Part shown: positions 1 through 9,574 of the stretch, in pieces | Layout of the letters: the number at the start of each line of letters is the position of its first letter | How positions within the stretch are numbered: the stretch's first letter is position 1 | DNA from: Burkholderiales bacterium | Lineage (GTDB): Bacteria > Pseudomonadota > Gammaproteobacteria > Burkholderiales > Burkholderiaceae_C | DNA length: 64,000 bases | Assembly: GCA_016703325.1 (NCBI GenBank) | Contig: JADJCH010000001.1 | Span: 124,001 to 188,000 of the forward strand | Direction of reading: 5' to 3' | Notes under the pieces: model-generated | Told to the model about the DNA's origin: nothing | The model's input: the letters and a program-made list of their open reading frames with translations, nothing else | Database searches by the model: none | Position numbers and translations under genes: made by a program

Positions 1-195
1 GACCCCGTCACCGGCAGCCTGAACGCCAGCGTGGCGCAGTGGCTGATGGCCGAGGGGGTGTTGCCCGAGCGCTACGTGGCCAGCCAGGGCCGGGCGCTCG
101 GGCGCGCCGGGCGGATCTACCTGCAGCGCGATGGCGAAGGGCTTTGGGTCGGTGGCGACGTGGCGGCCTGCATCGTCGGCACCGTGCGGCTCTGA
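1..195 (+). CDS. PhzF-family isomerase/epimerase, C-terminal end (partial)
   Basis: The frame is open from the first base and ends at TGA 193-195, leaving 64 residues of a gene whose start lies outside the window. The visible part begins DPVTGSLNASVAQWL and continues with YVASQGRALGRAGRIYL and a WVGGDV segment. This is the C-terminal pattern of the PhzF/YddE family of isomerases, small cytoplasmic enzymes with a diaminopimelate-epimerase-like fold. The catalytic glutamate of the family lies in the missing N-terminal half, so activity cannot be judged. The physiological substrate is unknown for most members. Confidence 0.75.
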   Translation, partial: DPVTGSLNASVAQWLMAEGVLPERYVASQGRALGRAGRIYLQRDGEGLWVGGDVAACIVGTVRL

Positions 196-221
196 GCCCG
201 GCACGCCACGCTGCCGCGTGG

Positions 222-251
222 TTGCACCGGGGGCGGCCGGACGCGTTAGAG
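222..251 (+). promoter_or_regulatory. Candidate sigma-70 promoter for the GNAT gene
   Basis: TTGCAC at 222-227 and TTAGAG at 246-251 are separated by 18 bases. They lie about 85 bases upstream of the acetyltransferase start and just downstream of the PhzF stop. Match quality is moderate and is judged by eye. Confidence 0.4.
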
Positions 252-336
252 TGCGGCGTCGCTGCCGCCACGTCCGTCCCGCCGATGATCCGACTGCCGC
301 TTCGTTCCTGTGCCCTGGTTTTGTTTGCTCGCCGCC

Positions 337-870
337 ATGGCGCCTGATGCCCGACGACCCCTGGGCGACGGGGTGCAACTGATCGTGCCGGCCACGGCGC
401 ACGAGTTGGCGCAGTGCCGCGAGATCTTCCGCGACTACGCCGCGAGCCTCCAGGTGGACCTGTGCTTCCAGGGGTTCGAGGCCGAGCTGGCGAACCTCCC
501 GGGCGACTATGCCGCCGAGGCCGGGGGGCGCCTGTACCTGGCGCTGGTCGATGGCGAGGTGGCCGGCTGTGGTGCCGTGCGGCGGATCACCGACGTGGAC
601 CACGTCAACGCCTGCGAGATGAAGCGCCTGTTCGTGCGCCACGCGTATCGGCGCTACGGCCTGGGGCGCACGCTGGCGGTGGCGCTGATCGACGCGGCGC
701 GGGAGATCGGCTACTCCAACCTCCTGCTCGACACGCTCGACGACATGGAGGCAGCACGGGAGCTCTACGCCCGCCTGGGCTTCGTCGAGGTGCCGCCGTA
801 CTACTTCAACCCGATCCCGGGGGCGCACTACCTCTGCGTCAATCTCGACGGCAGCGGCTCGCGGTACTGA
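337..870 (+). CDS. GNAT-family N-acetyltransferase
   Basis: This 177-residue protein fits the single-domain GNAT fold, which transfers an acetyl group from acetyl-CoA to an amine on a small molecule or protein. The clearest signal is the acetyl-CoA pyrophosphate loop in RLFVRHAYRRYGLGRTLA (R/Q-x-x-G-x-G/A type), followed by the helix ALIDAAREIGYSNLLLDT and the conserved YARLGFVEV segment near the C-terminus. I chose the ATG at 337; a GTG at 310 would add nine residues that do not look conserved. It stands alone between the PhzF gene and the lactonase gene. The substrate cannot be inferred from the sequence. Confidence 0.8.
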   Translation: MAPDARRPLGDGVQLIVPATAHELAQCREIFRDYAASLQVDLCFQGFEAELANLPGDYAAEAGGRLYLALVDGEVAGCGAVRRITDVDHVNACEMKRLFVRHAYRRYGLGRTLAVALIDAAREIGYSNLLLDTLDDMEAARELYARLGFVEVPPYYFNPIPGAHYLCVNLDGSGSRY

Positions 871-953
871 ACGGCCCCTGGGTCCTGGGTTACAGGCGCG
901 TACGTCGCTAGCATCGCCGCGTTGCACCTTGCCGCGCTGTGCGCCTGCCTGCC

Positions 954-1853
954 ATGTCTGATGCCGTCCCGATCCGTGCCGTGAGCGAGCCCTGTCTGCT
1001 GGGCGAGTCGCCCATGTGGCATCCCGAAGAGGGACTGCTCTACTGGTGCGACATCGATGCCCACGCTCTGTACCGACTGGATCCTCTCAGCGGGGCAAGC
1101 CGGCGTTGGGATCTGCCTTGCGAAGTGAGTGCCTGCGCGCCGCTGCTTGGTGGTGGCTTGCTGCTCGCAATGCGCGATGGACTTTGGCGCTTCGACGTGC
1201 ACAGTGCTCGCCGGTTCCGAATCGCCCCTGCGCCCTACGACAGCAGTCGGCAGCGCTTCAATGACGGCAAGTGTGATCCGCAGGGAAGGTTCTGGATCGG
1301 CAGCATCGATGAACCGCGTCGGCCCGAGGCGGCTCTGTACCGTTGGGATGGCCGTGAATTGACGCGACAGGCGGGTGGAATCACCACATCCAACGGACTG
1401 GCCTGGAGCCCCGATGGGCGGACCCTGTACTGGAGCGATACGCGGGCCCACACGATCTACGCCTTTGATTTCGACCCGGCAGCAGGAAGCCTGTCGTCGC
1501 AGCGGGTGTTCTGTCGCTTCGAACCGCGTCAGGCCATGCAACCGCTTTCGGCCTACGGGGGAAGGCCCGATGGCGCGGCCATGGACAGCGAGGGCTGCTA
1601 CTGGGTGGCCATGTACGAAGGCCAGCGGCTCCTGCGGCTCTCCCCGACCGCGCAGGTGCTGGCCGACATCAAGTTGCCGGTGCGCTGCCCGACGATGCCC
1701 TGCTTTGGCGACAGCGACCTGCGCAGCATCTACCTGACCTCGGCGCGGCACGGACGTCCGGCTGATGAACTCGCCGAACAGCCCTGGGCTGGGGCTGTGT
1801 TGCGACTGAGGGTCGAGGTCGCCGGTCTTCCAACAGCGTTTGCAATTCCCTAG
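954..1853 (+). CDS. SMP-30/gluconolactonase family sugar lactonase
   Basis: This is a 299-residue six-bladed beta-propeller of the SMP-30/gluconolactonase/LRE type. Family members hydrolyse sugar lactones in the cytoplasm using one divalent metal. The expected metal ligands are visible: Glu in LGESPMWHP, Asn in TTSNGLAWSPDGRTLYWSD, and Asp in GRPDGAAMDSEGCYWVA. The substrate-binding Asn occurs in RFNDGKCDPQGRFWIG. The ATG at 954 was preferred over a GTG at 939 because the family usually begins a few residues before the first propeller strand. No sugar catabolic operon is adjacent, so the sugar is unknown. Confidence 0.88.
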   Translation: MSDAVPIRAVSEPCLLGESPMWHPEEGLLYWCDIDAHALYRLDPLSGASRRWDLPCEVSACAPLLGGGLLLAMRDGLWRFDVHSARRFRIAPAPYDSSRQRFNDGKCDPQGRFWIGSIDEPRRPEAALYRWDGRELTRQAGGITTSNGLAWSPDGRTLYWSDTRAHTIYAFDFDPAAGSLSSQRVFCRFEPRQAMQPLSAYGGRPDGAAMDSEGCYWVAMYEGQRLLRLSPTAQVLADIKLPVRCPTMPCFGDSDLRSIYLTSARHGRPADELAEQPWAGAVLRLRVEVAGLPTAFAIP

Positions 1854-1948
1854 AACAAAAACGATCGGTCGGTCAAGGCGATGTGATTGGTGTGGAGATG
1901 ATTGATGCGCTCTGACGACGCATTGAGGTCCTCAAGGGTGCGCAGGGC

Positions 1949-1979
1949 TTCACAGCGTATGCGGGTTCCCACGTATAAT
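1949..1979 (+). promoter_or_regulatory. Candidate promoter of the ATP synthase operon
   Basis: A perfect TATAAT lies at 1974-1979, with TTCACA at 1949-1954 and a 19-base spacer. It is the only strong -10 element in the 165 bases between the lactonase gene and atpI and sits 39 bases before the atpI start, so it probably drives atpIBEFHAGDC. Confidence 0.55.
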
Positions 1980-2018
1980 GCTGCGGTTTTGCCGAAACAT
2001 CCCATCGCATCAAAAGCA

Positions 2019-2531
2019 ATGAATGCAACTCCCCGCCAGTCGTCCGTACGGGCGACACCGGCTGGGTGGGACGAAGAAGAAGATGAGCGCGAATCGCTGA
2101 TCTTCAAGAGGTTGAGTCGCGAAGAGGCTGAGGCGCTGCGCAAGCGGGAGCCGTCGGTGTCGCCGTGGCGGGTGGTGATCTTTCAGTTGTTGGTCGGTGC
2201 CGTTCTGGCGGTGGTGACCGGGTTGCTGACCGGGTCGCTGCTGTCGGGCCTGTCGTCCTTCTATGGTGCGCTGTGTGTGGTGGTGCCTGGTGCCTTGATG
2301 GCTCGGGGCATGACCAGTCGATTTGCACGGCTGAACGCGGGTGTCGCCGCTGTCAGTTTCATGATGTGGGAGTTTGGCAAGATTGGGGTTTCTGTGGTCA
2401 TGCTGATGCTGGCCCCGAAGCTCGTGCATGGAGTCAGTTGGCCGGCGCTGCTGGTCGCCCTGATCGTGTGCATCAAGATTTACTGGGTCGCGCTCCTGTG
2501 GCGCGGGTCGAAAAGCGTTGACGAGAACTGA
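2019..2531 (+). CDS. atpI: ATP synthase protein I (AtpI)
   Basis: This is a 170-residue inner-membrane protein with an acidic N-terminal segment (DEEEDERE near residues 20-27) and four hydrophobic stretches, starting at VVIFQLLVGAVLAVV. AtpI is the poorly conserved first gene of most proteobacterial atp operons and helps assemble the c-ring. Function is inferred from position, six bases before atpB, as well as from the membrane pattern. The ATG at 2019 was chosen because the frame upstream overlaps the promoter TATAAT. Confidence 0.85.
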   Translation: MNATPRQSSVRATPAGWDEEEDERESLIFKRLSREEAEALRKREPSVSPWRVVIFQLLVGAVLAVVTGLLTGSLLSGLSSFYGALCVVVPGALMARGMTSRFARLNAGVAAVSFMMWEFGKIGVSVVMLMLAPKLVHGVSWPALLVALIVCIKIYWVALLWRGSKSVDEN

Positions 2532-2537
2532 ACCAAG

Positions 2538-3413
2538 ATGGCAGCCGAAGCACACGCCGCAGCAGCACACGGTCCGACGGCCGGTGAATACATCGTTCAC
2601 CACCTGACCCACCTGCGCAACAAGGAACTGAACGGCCCGTTCGACCTGTCGGTCGTCAGCTGGGACTCGATGATCTTCGCGATCCTCCTGGGAGTGGTGG
2701 GTTGCTTCCTGCTGTGGCGGGCGGCCCGTCAAGCCACCTCCGGTGTGCCGGGGCGCTTCCAGGCGGCCGTCGAGATCCTGGTCGAGATGGTCGAGAACGA
2801 AGCCAAGGGCATCGTTCACAATGCCCAGAGCCGCAAGCTGGTGGCTCCCCTGGCCTTGACCGTGTTCATCTGGATCTTCCTGATGAACGCGATGGACCTG
2901 CTGCCGGTTGATCTGCTGCCCTTCCTGTGGGAGAAGCTCTACGGAGCTGCCGGTGGGGACCCGCATCATGCCTACCTGCGCGTGGTGCCGACCGCTGACC
3001 TGTCCGTCACGATGGGCCTGTCTCTGTCCGTGCTGATCATCTGCCTGTTCTACAACGTCAAGATCAAGGGCCTGGGTGGCTGGGTGCACGAGTTGTTCTC
3101 TGCCCCGTTCGGCGACCACTGGGCGCTGTACCCCTTCAACTTCCTGATGCAGATCATCGAGTTCGTGGCCAAGACCGTGTCGCATGGCATGCGGTTGTTC
3201 GGCAACATGTACGCCGGTGAGCTGATCTTCCTGCTGATTGCCTTGATGGGTGGAGCCTTCTCCCTCTCGGCTACCGGCATCGGTCTCGCGATTGGTCACA
3301 TCATCGCGGGTTCGGCCTGGGCGATCTTCCACATCCTGATCATCACCCTGCAGGCCTTCGTGTTCATGATGCTCACGCTCGTGTACATCGGTCAGGCGCA
3401 CGACGCTCACTGA
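2538..3413 (+). CDS. atpB: F1Fo ATP synthase subunit a
   Basis: This 291-residue polytopic subunit forms the proton half-channels that face the c-ring. The essential arginine is present in SHGMRLFGNMYAGELIFLL (Arg219 here, equivalent to Arg210 of Escherichia coli). The C-terminal LQAFVFMMLTLVYIGQA helix is also typical. It follows atpI by six bases. A 110-base spacer separates it from atpE and holds a stable hairpin. Confidence 0.97.
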   Translation: MAAEAHAAAAHGPTAGEYIVHHLTHLRNKELNGPFDLSVVSWDSMIFAILLGVVGCFLLWRAARQATSGVPGRFQAAVEILVEMVENEAKGIVHNAQSRKLVAPLALTVFIWIFLMNAMDLLPVDLLPFLWEKLYGAAGGDPHHAYLRVVPTADLSVTMGLSLSVLIICLFYNVKIKGLGGWVHELFSAPFGDHWALYPFNFLMQIIEFVAKTVSHGMRLFGNMYAGELIFLLIALMGGAFSLSATGIGLAIGHIIAGSAWAIFHILIITLQAFVFMMLTLVYIGQAHDAH

Positions 3414-3426
3414 CCCGCGGACCTTT

Positions 3427-3451
3427 GGCGGCTGAACTCGTTTCGGCCGCC
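3427..3451 (+). promoter_or_regulatory. Hairpin between atpB and atpE
   Basis: Bases 3427-3436 can pair with 3442-3451 in a 10-bp stem (one G-T pair) around the loop CTCGT. There is no T tract, so it is unlikely to terminate. It could block 3' decay of the atpIB segment or mark a processing site ahead of atpE. Confidence 0.5.
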
Positions 3452-3523
3452 CGGTTTCGTTCCACCCGCTGACGCGGGAATCCTCAACCCTGTCTCTTCA
3501 CTTCGCTTTCTCTAGGAGTCAAC

Positions 3524-3790
3524 ATGGAAGTCATCAGCTTTGTCGCTCTCGCCGCTGGTCTGATCATTGGTCTGGGTGCCGTCGGCGCCTGCGTCGGCAT
3601 CGGCATCATGGGCAGCAAGTACCTCGAGTCCGCCGCCCGCCAGCCTGAGCTGATGGGTGAGCTGCAGACCAAGATGTTCCTGCTGGCCGGTCTGATCGAC
3701 GCTGCGTTCATCATCGGTACCGGTATCGCCCTGTGGTTCGCGACCGCCAACCCGTTCCTGGGTCAGATCGCCGCCATCGCCGCGAAGTAA
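3524..3790 (+). CDS. atpE: F1Fo ATP synthase subunit c
   Basis: This is an 88-residue hairpin of two membrane helices joined by the conserved polar loop ARQPE (residues 38-42). The ion-binding carboxylate is Asp59 in LLAGLIDAAF. I did not see the extra polar ligands of sodium-coupled rings, so proton coupling is inferred. A strong ribosome-binding site (AGGAG) lies about eight bases before the ATG, in keeping with the high copy number of this subunit. Hairpins lie on both sides of the cistron. Confidence 0.97.
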   Translation: MEVISFVALAAGLIIGLGAVGACVGIGIMGSKYLESAARQPELMGELQTKMFLLAGLIDAAFIIGTGIALWFATANPFLGQIAAIAAK

Positions 3791-3812
3791 TCGGGTGAGG
3801 TTTTCCGCTCCG

Positions 3813-3835
3813 GCCGGATCCCGCAGGGGTCCGGC
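3813..3835 (+). promoter_or_regulatory. Hairpin between atpE and atpF
   Basis: Bases 3813-3822 pair with 3826-3835 in a 10-bp GC-rich stem (one G-T pair) with a three-base loop. With no following T run, it looks like a stability or partial-termination element just after the c-subunit cistron. Confidence 0.5.
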
Positions 3836-3869
3836 GGGTCGTTCCCCTCATCAACACCGAGGCTGACAA

Positions 3870-4340
3870 GTGAGCATCACCGGTACCCTCATCGTCCAGA
3901 TGATCGTGTTCCTGATCCTGGTCTGGTTCACGATGAAATTCGTCTGGCCCCCGATCACGGCTGCGCTCGACGAGCGTGCCCGCAAGGTCGCGGACGGTCT
4001 TGCTGCCGCCGACAAGGCCAGGACCGAACTGGCCAGCGCCAACAAGCGCATTGAAGCCGAGCTGTCGCAGGCCCGCGCCGAAACCACTCAACGCATTGCC
4101 GACGCCGACAAGCGTGCACAGGCCATCGTTGAAGAGGCCAAGAAGCGTGCCGAGGAAGAAGGCGCCAAGATCGTTGCTGCGGCCAAGGCCGATGCCGATC
4201 AGCAGGCCGTGCAGGCCCGCGAGGCCCTGCGTGAGCAGGTCGCCGTGCTGGCCGTCAAGGGCGCAGAGCAGATCCTGCAGCGCGAAGTCAACGCCGCCGT
4301 CCATGCCGACCTGCTGGGCCGCCTGAAGACGGAGCTCTGA
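3870..4340 (+). CDS. atpF: F1Fo ATP synthase subunit b
   Basis: This 156-residue subunit b has one N-terminal membrane helix (MIVFLILVWFTMKFVWPPI) and a long charged Ala/Lys/Glu helix that forms the peripheral stalk dimer. The length matches the family. The start is a GTG at 3870, giving the usual short lead before the membrane helix. The stop lies one base before the atpH start, which suggests coupled translation. Confidence 0.96.
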   Translation: MSITGTLIVQMIVFLILVWFTMKFVWPPITAALDERARKVADGLAAADKARTELASANKRIEAELSQARAETTQRIADADKRAQAIVEEAKKRAEEEGAKIVAAAKADADQQAVQAREALREQVAVLAVKGAEQILQREVNAAVHADLLGRLKTEL

Positions 4341-4341
4341 C

Positions 4342-4875
4342 ATGGCTGAGCTCGCAACCATCGCACGCCCCTACGCCGAGGCCCTCTACAAGGTGGCCCA
4401 GAATGCCGACGTAGCGTCCTGGGGCCGGCAGATCGCGGCTTTGGCCGAAGTGGCCAGCAACCCCGAACTGCGCCAGTTCGCCGACAGCCCGAAGGTGTCG
4501 GCCGAGCAGGTCTACGACGTCACCGCCGCGGCGGTGAAGATGCCTCTGGACGCGGGCGTGCAGAACTTCCTGCGCACCGTGATCGAGAACGGTCGTCTGG
4601 TGGCTCTGCCTGCCGTTGCCGAGCAGTTCCATGCCCTGGCCAACGCCGCCAGCGGAGTTTCCGACGCCACCATCTACAGTGCCTACCCGATCGAGCCGGC
4701 TCAGCTGGCGGATTTGGTGGTTAACCTGGAGCGCCGATTCGGTCGCAAGCTGACCCCTCAGGTCGTGCTGGAGCCCGAGCTCATCGGCGGCGTCCGAGTG
4801 GTGGTGGGCGACGAAGTGCTCGATACCTCCGTGCGTGCCCGACTGGAGCGCATGAAGGTCGCACTGAGCGCCTGA
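4342..4875 (+). CDS. atpH: F1Fo ATP synthase subunit delta
   Basis: This 177-residue subunit links the peripheral stalk to the top of the F1 head. It has the N-terminal ATIARPYAEALYKVA signature and the C-terminal LIGGVRVVVGDEVLDTSV strand pair that mark OSCP/delta proteins. It begins one base after the atpF stop and is followed 80 bases later by atpA. Confidence 0.96.
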   Translation: MAELATIARPYAEALYKVAQNADVASWGRQIAALAEVASNPELRQFADSPKVSAEQVYDVTAAAVKMPLDAGVQNFLRTVIENGRLVALPAVAEQFHALANAASGVSDATIYSAYPIEPAQLADLVVNLERRFGRKLTPQVVLEPELIGGVRVVVGDEVLDTSVRARLERMKVALSA

Positions 4876-4955
4876 GGACCTTCCCCGCAGCACCGAATCA
4901 TCCCCGCGTCATGTGCCGGCCCGACCAGGCGGCTTGACCAGACTGGGAGCAAGCT

Positions 4956-6494
<1,539 letters not shown>

Positions 6495-6506
6495 CATGTC
6501 GACCCT

Positions 6507-6563
6507 GGCGCGCCCTCAGACGCTGAGCCGATCCTTCGGGATCGGCGTGCGGCTGGGCGCGTC
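6507..6563 (+). promoter_or_regulatory. Two-tier hairpin with TTCG tetraloop between atpA and atpG
   Basis: The inner stem GCCGATCC (6527-6534) pairs perfectly with GGATCGGC (6539-6546) across a TTCG loop. An outer stem pairs 6507-6515 with 6555-6563. No T run follows and the atpG ribosome-binding site AAGGAG (6571-6576) lies just downstream. It may tune mRNA processing or atpG translation. Confidence 0.6.
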
Positions 6564-6583
6564 CCTCTGAAAGGAGTCCGCTC

Positions 6584-7468
6584 ATGGCAGCAGGCAAGGA
6601 AATACGCGGCAAGATCAAGAGCTTCGAGAACACGAAGAAGATCACCAAGGCCATGGAAATGGTGGCCGCGTCCAAGATGCGCAAGGCGCAGGATCGGATG
6701 CGAGCCGCTCGTCCGTACGCCGACAAGATCCGCAACATCACGGCCAACTTGTCCAAGGCGACGCCCGAGTACAAGCATCCCTTCGTGGTGAAGAACAGCG
6801 GCAGCGGCGCGGTGGGCATGATCATCGTCACGACCGACAAGGGTCTGTGCGGTGGCCTGAACACCAACGTGCTGCGCGCCGTCACCAACAAGATGCGCGA
6901 ACTCGATGCGGCTGGCACCCAGGTGCGCGCCGTGGCGATCGGCAACAAGGGCTTCAACTTCCTGAACCGCATCGGCGCGACGGTCGCGGCGCATGCCACC
7001 CAGCTGGGTGATGTGCCCCACCTCGACAAGCTGATCGGCCCGGTGAAGGTGTTGCTGGACCAGTACGCTGAAGGCAAGCTCGACGCGGTGTATCTCTGCT
7101 ACACCAAGTTCATCAACACGATGAAGCAGGAGCCGCTGGTCGAACAGCTGCTGCCCCTGTCGACGGAGCGTCTGGCGCAGACCGAGGCCGAGAAGTCGGC
7201 CTACGGCTGGGACTACCTCTACGAGCCCGACGCGCAGTCGGTGATCGACAACCTGATGGTGCGCTACACCGAGGCGTTGGTGTTCCAGGCCGTGGCCGAG
7301 AACATGGCGTCCGAGCAGTCTGCGCGGATGGTGGCGATGAAGGCGGCGACCGACAACGCCGGCAATCTGATCAACGAGTTCAAGCTGGTCTACAACAAGA
7401 CCCGCCAGGCCGGGATCACCAAGGAATTGTCGGAAATCGTCAGTGGTGCCGCCGCCCTGGGCGGCTGA
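6584..7468 (+). CDS. atpG: F1Fo ATP synthase subunit gamma
   Basis: This 294-residue central-shaft subunit has the N-terminal helix motif KEIRGKIKSFENTKKITKAM with EMVAASKMRKAQ and the C-terminal helix MKAATDNAGNLINEFKLVYN, which together form the rotating coiled coil. A good AAGGAG ribosome-binding site sits eight bases before the ATG. Length is normal for the family. Confidence 0.97.
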   Translation: MAAGKEIRGKIKSFENTKKITKAMEMVAASKMRKAQDRMRAARPYADKIRNITANLSKATPEYKHPFVVKNSGSGAVGMIIVTTDKGLCGGLNTNVLRAVTNKMRELDAAGTQVRAVAIGNKGFNFLNRIGATVAAHATQLGDVPHLDKLIGPVKVLLDQYAEGKLDAVYLCYTKFINTMKQEPLVEQLLPLSTERLAQTEAEKSAYGWDYLYEPDAQSVIDNLMVRYTEALVFQAVAENMASEQSARMVAMKAATDNAGNLINEFKLVYNKTRQAGITKELSEIVSGAAALGG

Positions 7469-7516
7469 TCCCGCCTCGCGACAAGACGCAACGTATCAAG
7501 ATTGAAGGAACGGAAA

Positions 7517-8941
7517 ATGGCGAACACTCAAGCCTCATCCCAAGCGATGGGCAAGATCGTTCAGTGCATCGGCGCGGTGGTGGACGTGGAGTTCCCGCGC
7601 AACCAGATGCCCAAGGTTTACGACGCCCTGAAGCTCGATGGCTCGGCGCTCACCCTGGAAGTCCAGCAGCAGCTGGGTGACGGCGTGGTCCGCACCATCG
7701 CGCTGGGCTCTTCCGACGGCCTGCGCCGCGGCATCGAAGTGCGCAACACCGGTGTGGGCATCACCGTGCCGGTCGGCCCGGCCACGCTGGGTCGCATCAT
7801 GGACGTGCTGGGCAACCCGATCGACGAGCGCGGCCCGGTGAGCATGGAGCACAGCGCGGTCATCCACCGCAAGGCCCCGGCCTATGACGAGCTGAGCCCG
7901 TCGCAGGAACTGCTCGAAACCGGCATCAAAGTGATCGACCTGATCTGCCCGTTTGCCAAGGGCGGCAAGGTGGGTCTGTTCGGTGGCGCCGGTGTGGGCA
8001 AGACCGTGAACATGATGGAGCTCATCAACAACATCGCCAAGGCGCACTCGGGTCTGTCCGTGTTCGCCGGCGTGGGTGAGCGCACCCGGGAAGGCAACGA
8101 CTTCTATCACGAGATGTCCGATTCGGGCGTTGTGGTGCAGGAAGATCTGAGCAAGTCCAAGGTCGCCATGGTCTACGGCCAGATGAACGAGCCCCCGGGC
8201 AACCGTCTGCGCGTGGCCCTGACCGGTCTGACCATCGCGGAATCGTTCCGTGACGAAGGCCGTGACGTGCTGTTCTTCGTGGACAACATCTACCGCTACA
8301 CCCTGGCCGGTACCGAAGTGTCCGCGCTGCTGGGCCGCATGCCTTCCGCGGTGGGTTACCAGCCGACGCTGGCCGAGGAAATGGGCCGCCTGCAGGAGCG
8401 GATCACCTCGACCAAGGTCGGCTCGATCACCTCGATCCAGGCCGTGTACGTGCCGGCGGATGACTTGACCGACCCGTCGCCCGCCACCACCTTCGCCCAC
8501 CTGGACGCCACCGTGGTGCTGTCGCGCGACATCGCAGCCCTGGGCATCTACCCGGCCGTGGATCCGCTGGACTCCACCAGCCGCCAGATCGACCCGCACG
8601 TGGTCGGCGATGAGCATTACGGCACCACCCGTGCGGTGCAGGCCATCCTGCAGCGCTACAAGGAACTGCGCGACATCATCGCCATCCTGGGCATGGACGA
8701 ACTGTCGCCGGAAGACAAGCAGGCCGTGGCCCGTGCGCGGAAGATCCAGCGCTTCCTGTCGCAGCCCTTCCACGTCGCGGAAGTCTTCACCGGTTCGCCC
8801 GGCAAGTACGTCCCGCTGAAGGAAACCATCCGCGGCTTCAAGATGATCGTGGCCGGCGAGTGCGATCACCTGCCGGAGCAGGCCTTCTACATGGTCGGCA
8901 CGATCGACGAGGCTTTCGAGAAGGCGAAGAAGCTCCAGTAA
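7517..8941 (+). CDS. atpD: F1Fo ATP synthase subunit beta
   Basis: This is the 474-residue catalytic beta subunit. It has P-loop GGAGVGKT at 156-163, the catalytic glutamate in GVGERTREGND, Walker B in DVLFFVDNIYRYT, and the DELSPED version of the DELSEED torque helix. I chose the ATG at 7517, which has AAGGAA just upstream; a TTG at 7502 would overlap that ribosome-binding site. Codon use matches its neighbours. Confidence 0.98.
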   Translation: MANTQASSQAMGKIVQCIGAVVDVEFPRNQMPKVYDALKLDGSALTLEVQQQLGDGVVRTIALGSSDGLRRGIEVRNTGVGITVPVGPATLGRIMDVLGNPIDERGPVSMEHSAVIHRKAPAYDELSPSQELLETGIKVIDLICPFAKGGKVGLFGGAGVGKTVNMMELINNIAKAHSGLSVFAGVGERTREGNDFYHEMSDSGVVVQEDLSKSKVAMVYGQMNEPPGNRLRVALTGLTIAESFRDEGRDVLFFVDNIYRYTLAGTEVSALLGRMPSAVGYQPTLAEEMGRLQERITSTKVGSITSIQAVYVPADDLTDPSPATTFAHLDATVVLSRDIAALGIYPAVDPLDSTSRQIDPHVVGDEHYGTTRAVQAILQRYKELRDIIAILGMDELSPEDKQAVARARKIQRFLSQPFHVAEVFTGSPGKYVPLKETIRGFKMIVAGECDHLPEQAFYMVGTIDEAFEKAKKLQ

Positions 8942-9014
8942 AGCGCATTGGCGGGCTCTGCCGTGGCAAGGCTCGCCTGCTTGCTGAACCTTCCACCTCC
9001 AACGAAAGAGAAAC

Positions 9015-9431
9015 ATGGCAACGATCCACGTCGACGTGGTCTCCGCGGAAGAGTCGATCTTCTCCGGCGAGGCCAAGTTCGTCGCACTGCCGGGCGAGGC
9101 GGGTGAATTGGGCATCCTGCCCAAACACACTCCGCTGATCACCCGCATCAAGCCGGGTGCGGTGCGCATCGAGCGTGCCGACACCGGCGAAGAGGAGTTC
9201 GTGTTCGTGGCAGGCGGCATCCTGGAGGTGCAGCCCAACTGCGTCACCGTGCTGGCCGACACCGCGATCCGCGGACACGACCTCGACGAAGCCAAGGCGC
9301 AGGACGCCAAACGCCTCGCCGAAGAGGCCATGAAAAACGCCAAGAGCGACATCGACTTTGCCCGTGCGCAGAGCGAGTTCGCCGTGATGGCGGCCCAGAT
9401 TGCCGCGATCGGCAAGCTGCGCAAGAAGTGA
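9015..9431 (+). CDS. atpC: F1Fo ATP synthase subunit epsilon
   Basis: This 138-residue subunit has an N-terminal beta-sandwich (HVDVVSAEESIFSGEAKFV, PGEAGELGILPKHTPLIT) and a C-terminal two-helix tail that can inhibit ATP hydrolysis. It is the last gene of the operon. AAAGAG precedes the ATG by a few bases and an intrinsic terminator follows the stop. Confidence 0.97.
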   Translation: MATIHVDVVSAEESIFSGEAKFVALPGEAGELGILPKHTPLITRIKPGAVRIERADTGEEEFVFVAGGILEVQPNCVTVLADTAIRGHDLDEAKAQDAKRLAEEAMKNAKSDIDFARAQSEFAVMAAQIAAIGKLRKK

Positions 9432-9456
9432 ACTGAGTTCACCAAACCTCCCCTTC

Positions 9457-9490
9457 GAAGCCCGCCCAGTGCGGGCTTCTTGTCTTTCAG
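9457..9490 (+). terminator. Intrinsic terminator of the atp operon
   Basis: GAAGCCCGC (9457-9465) pairs with GCGGGCTTC (9471-9479) across a five-base loop and is followed by the T-rich TTGTCTTT. It lies 25 bases after the atpC stop. Confidence 0.85.
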
Positions 9491-9539
9491 CCCCGAATTT
9501 CCCCACCGGCTCTGCTCTGACAGGGCACTGTTCAGTCGC

Positions 9540-9568
9540 TTGGGATGCGTCGGCGGGCTGCCTACAAT
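9540..9568 (+). promoter_or_regulatory. Candidate hemE promoter
   Basis: TTGGGA at 9540-9545 and TACAAT at 9563-9568 are spaced by exactly 17 bases. Transcription would be expected to begin at or within a base or two of the hemE ATG at 9575, so the message may be leaderless. Confidence 0.5.
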
Positions 9569-9574
9569 CTGACC

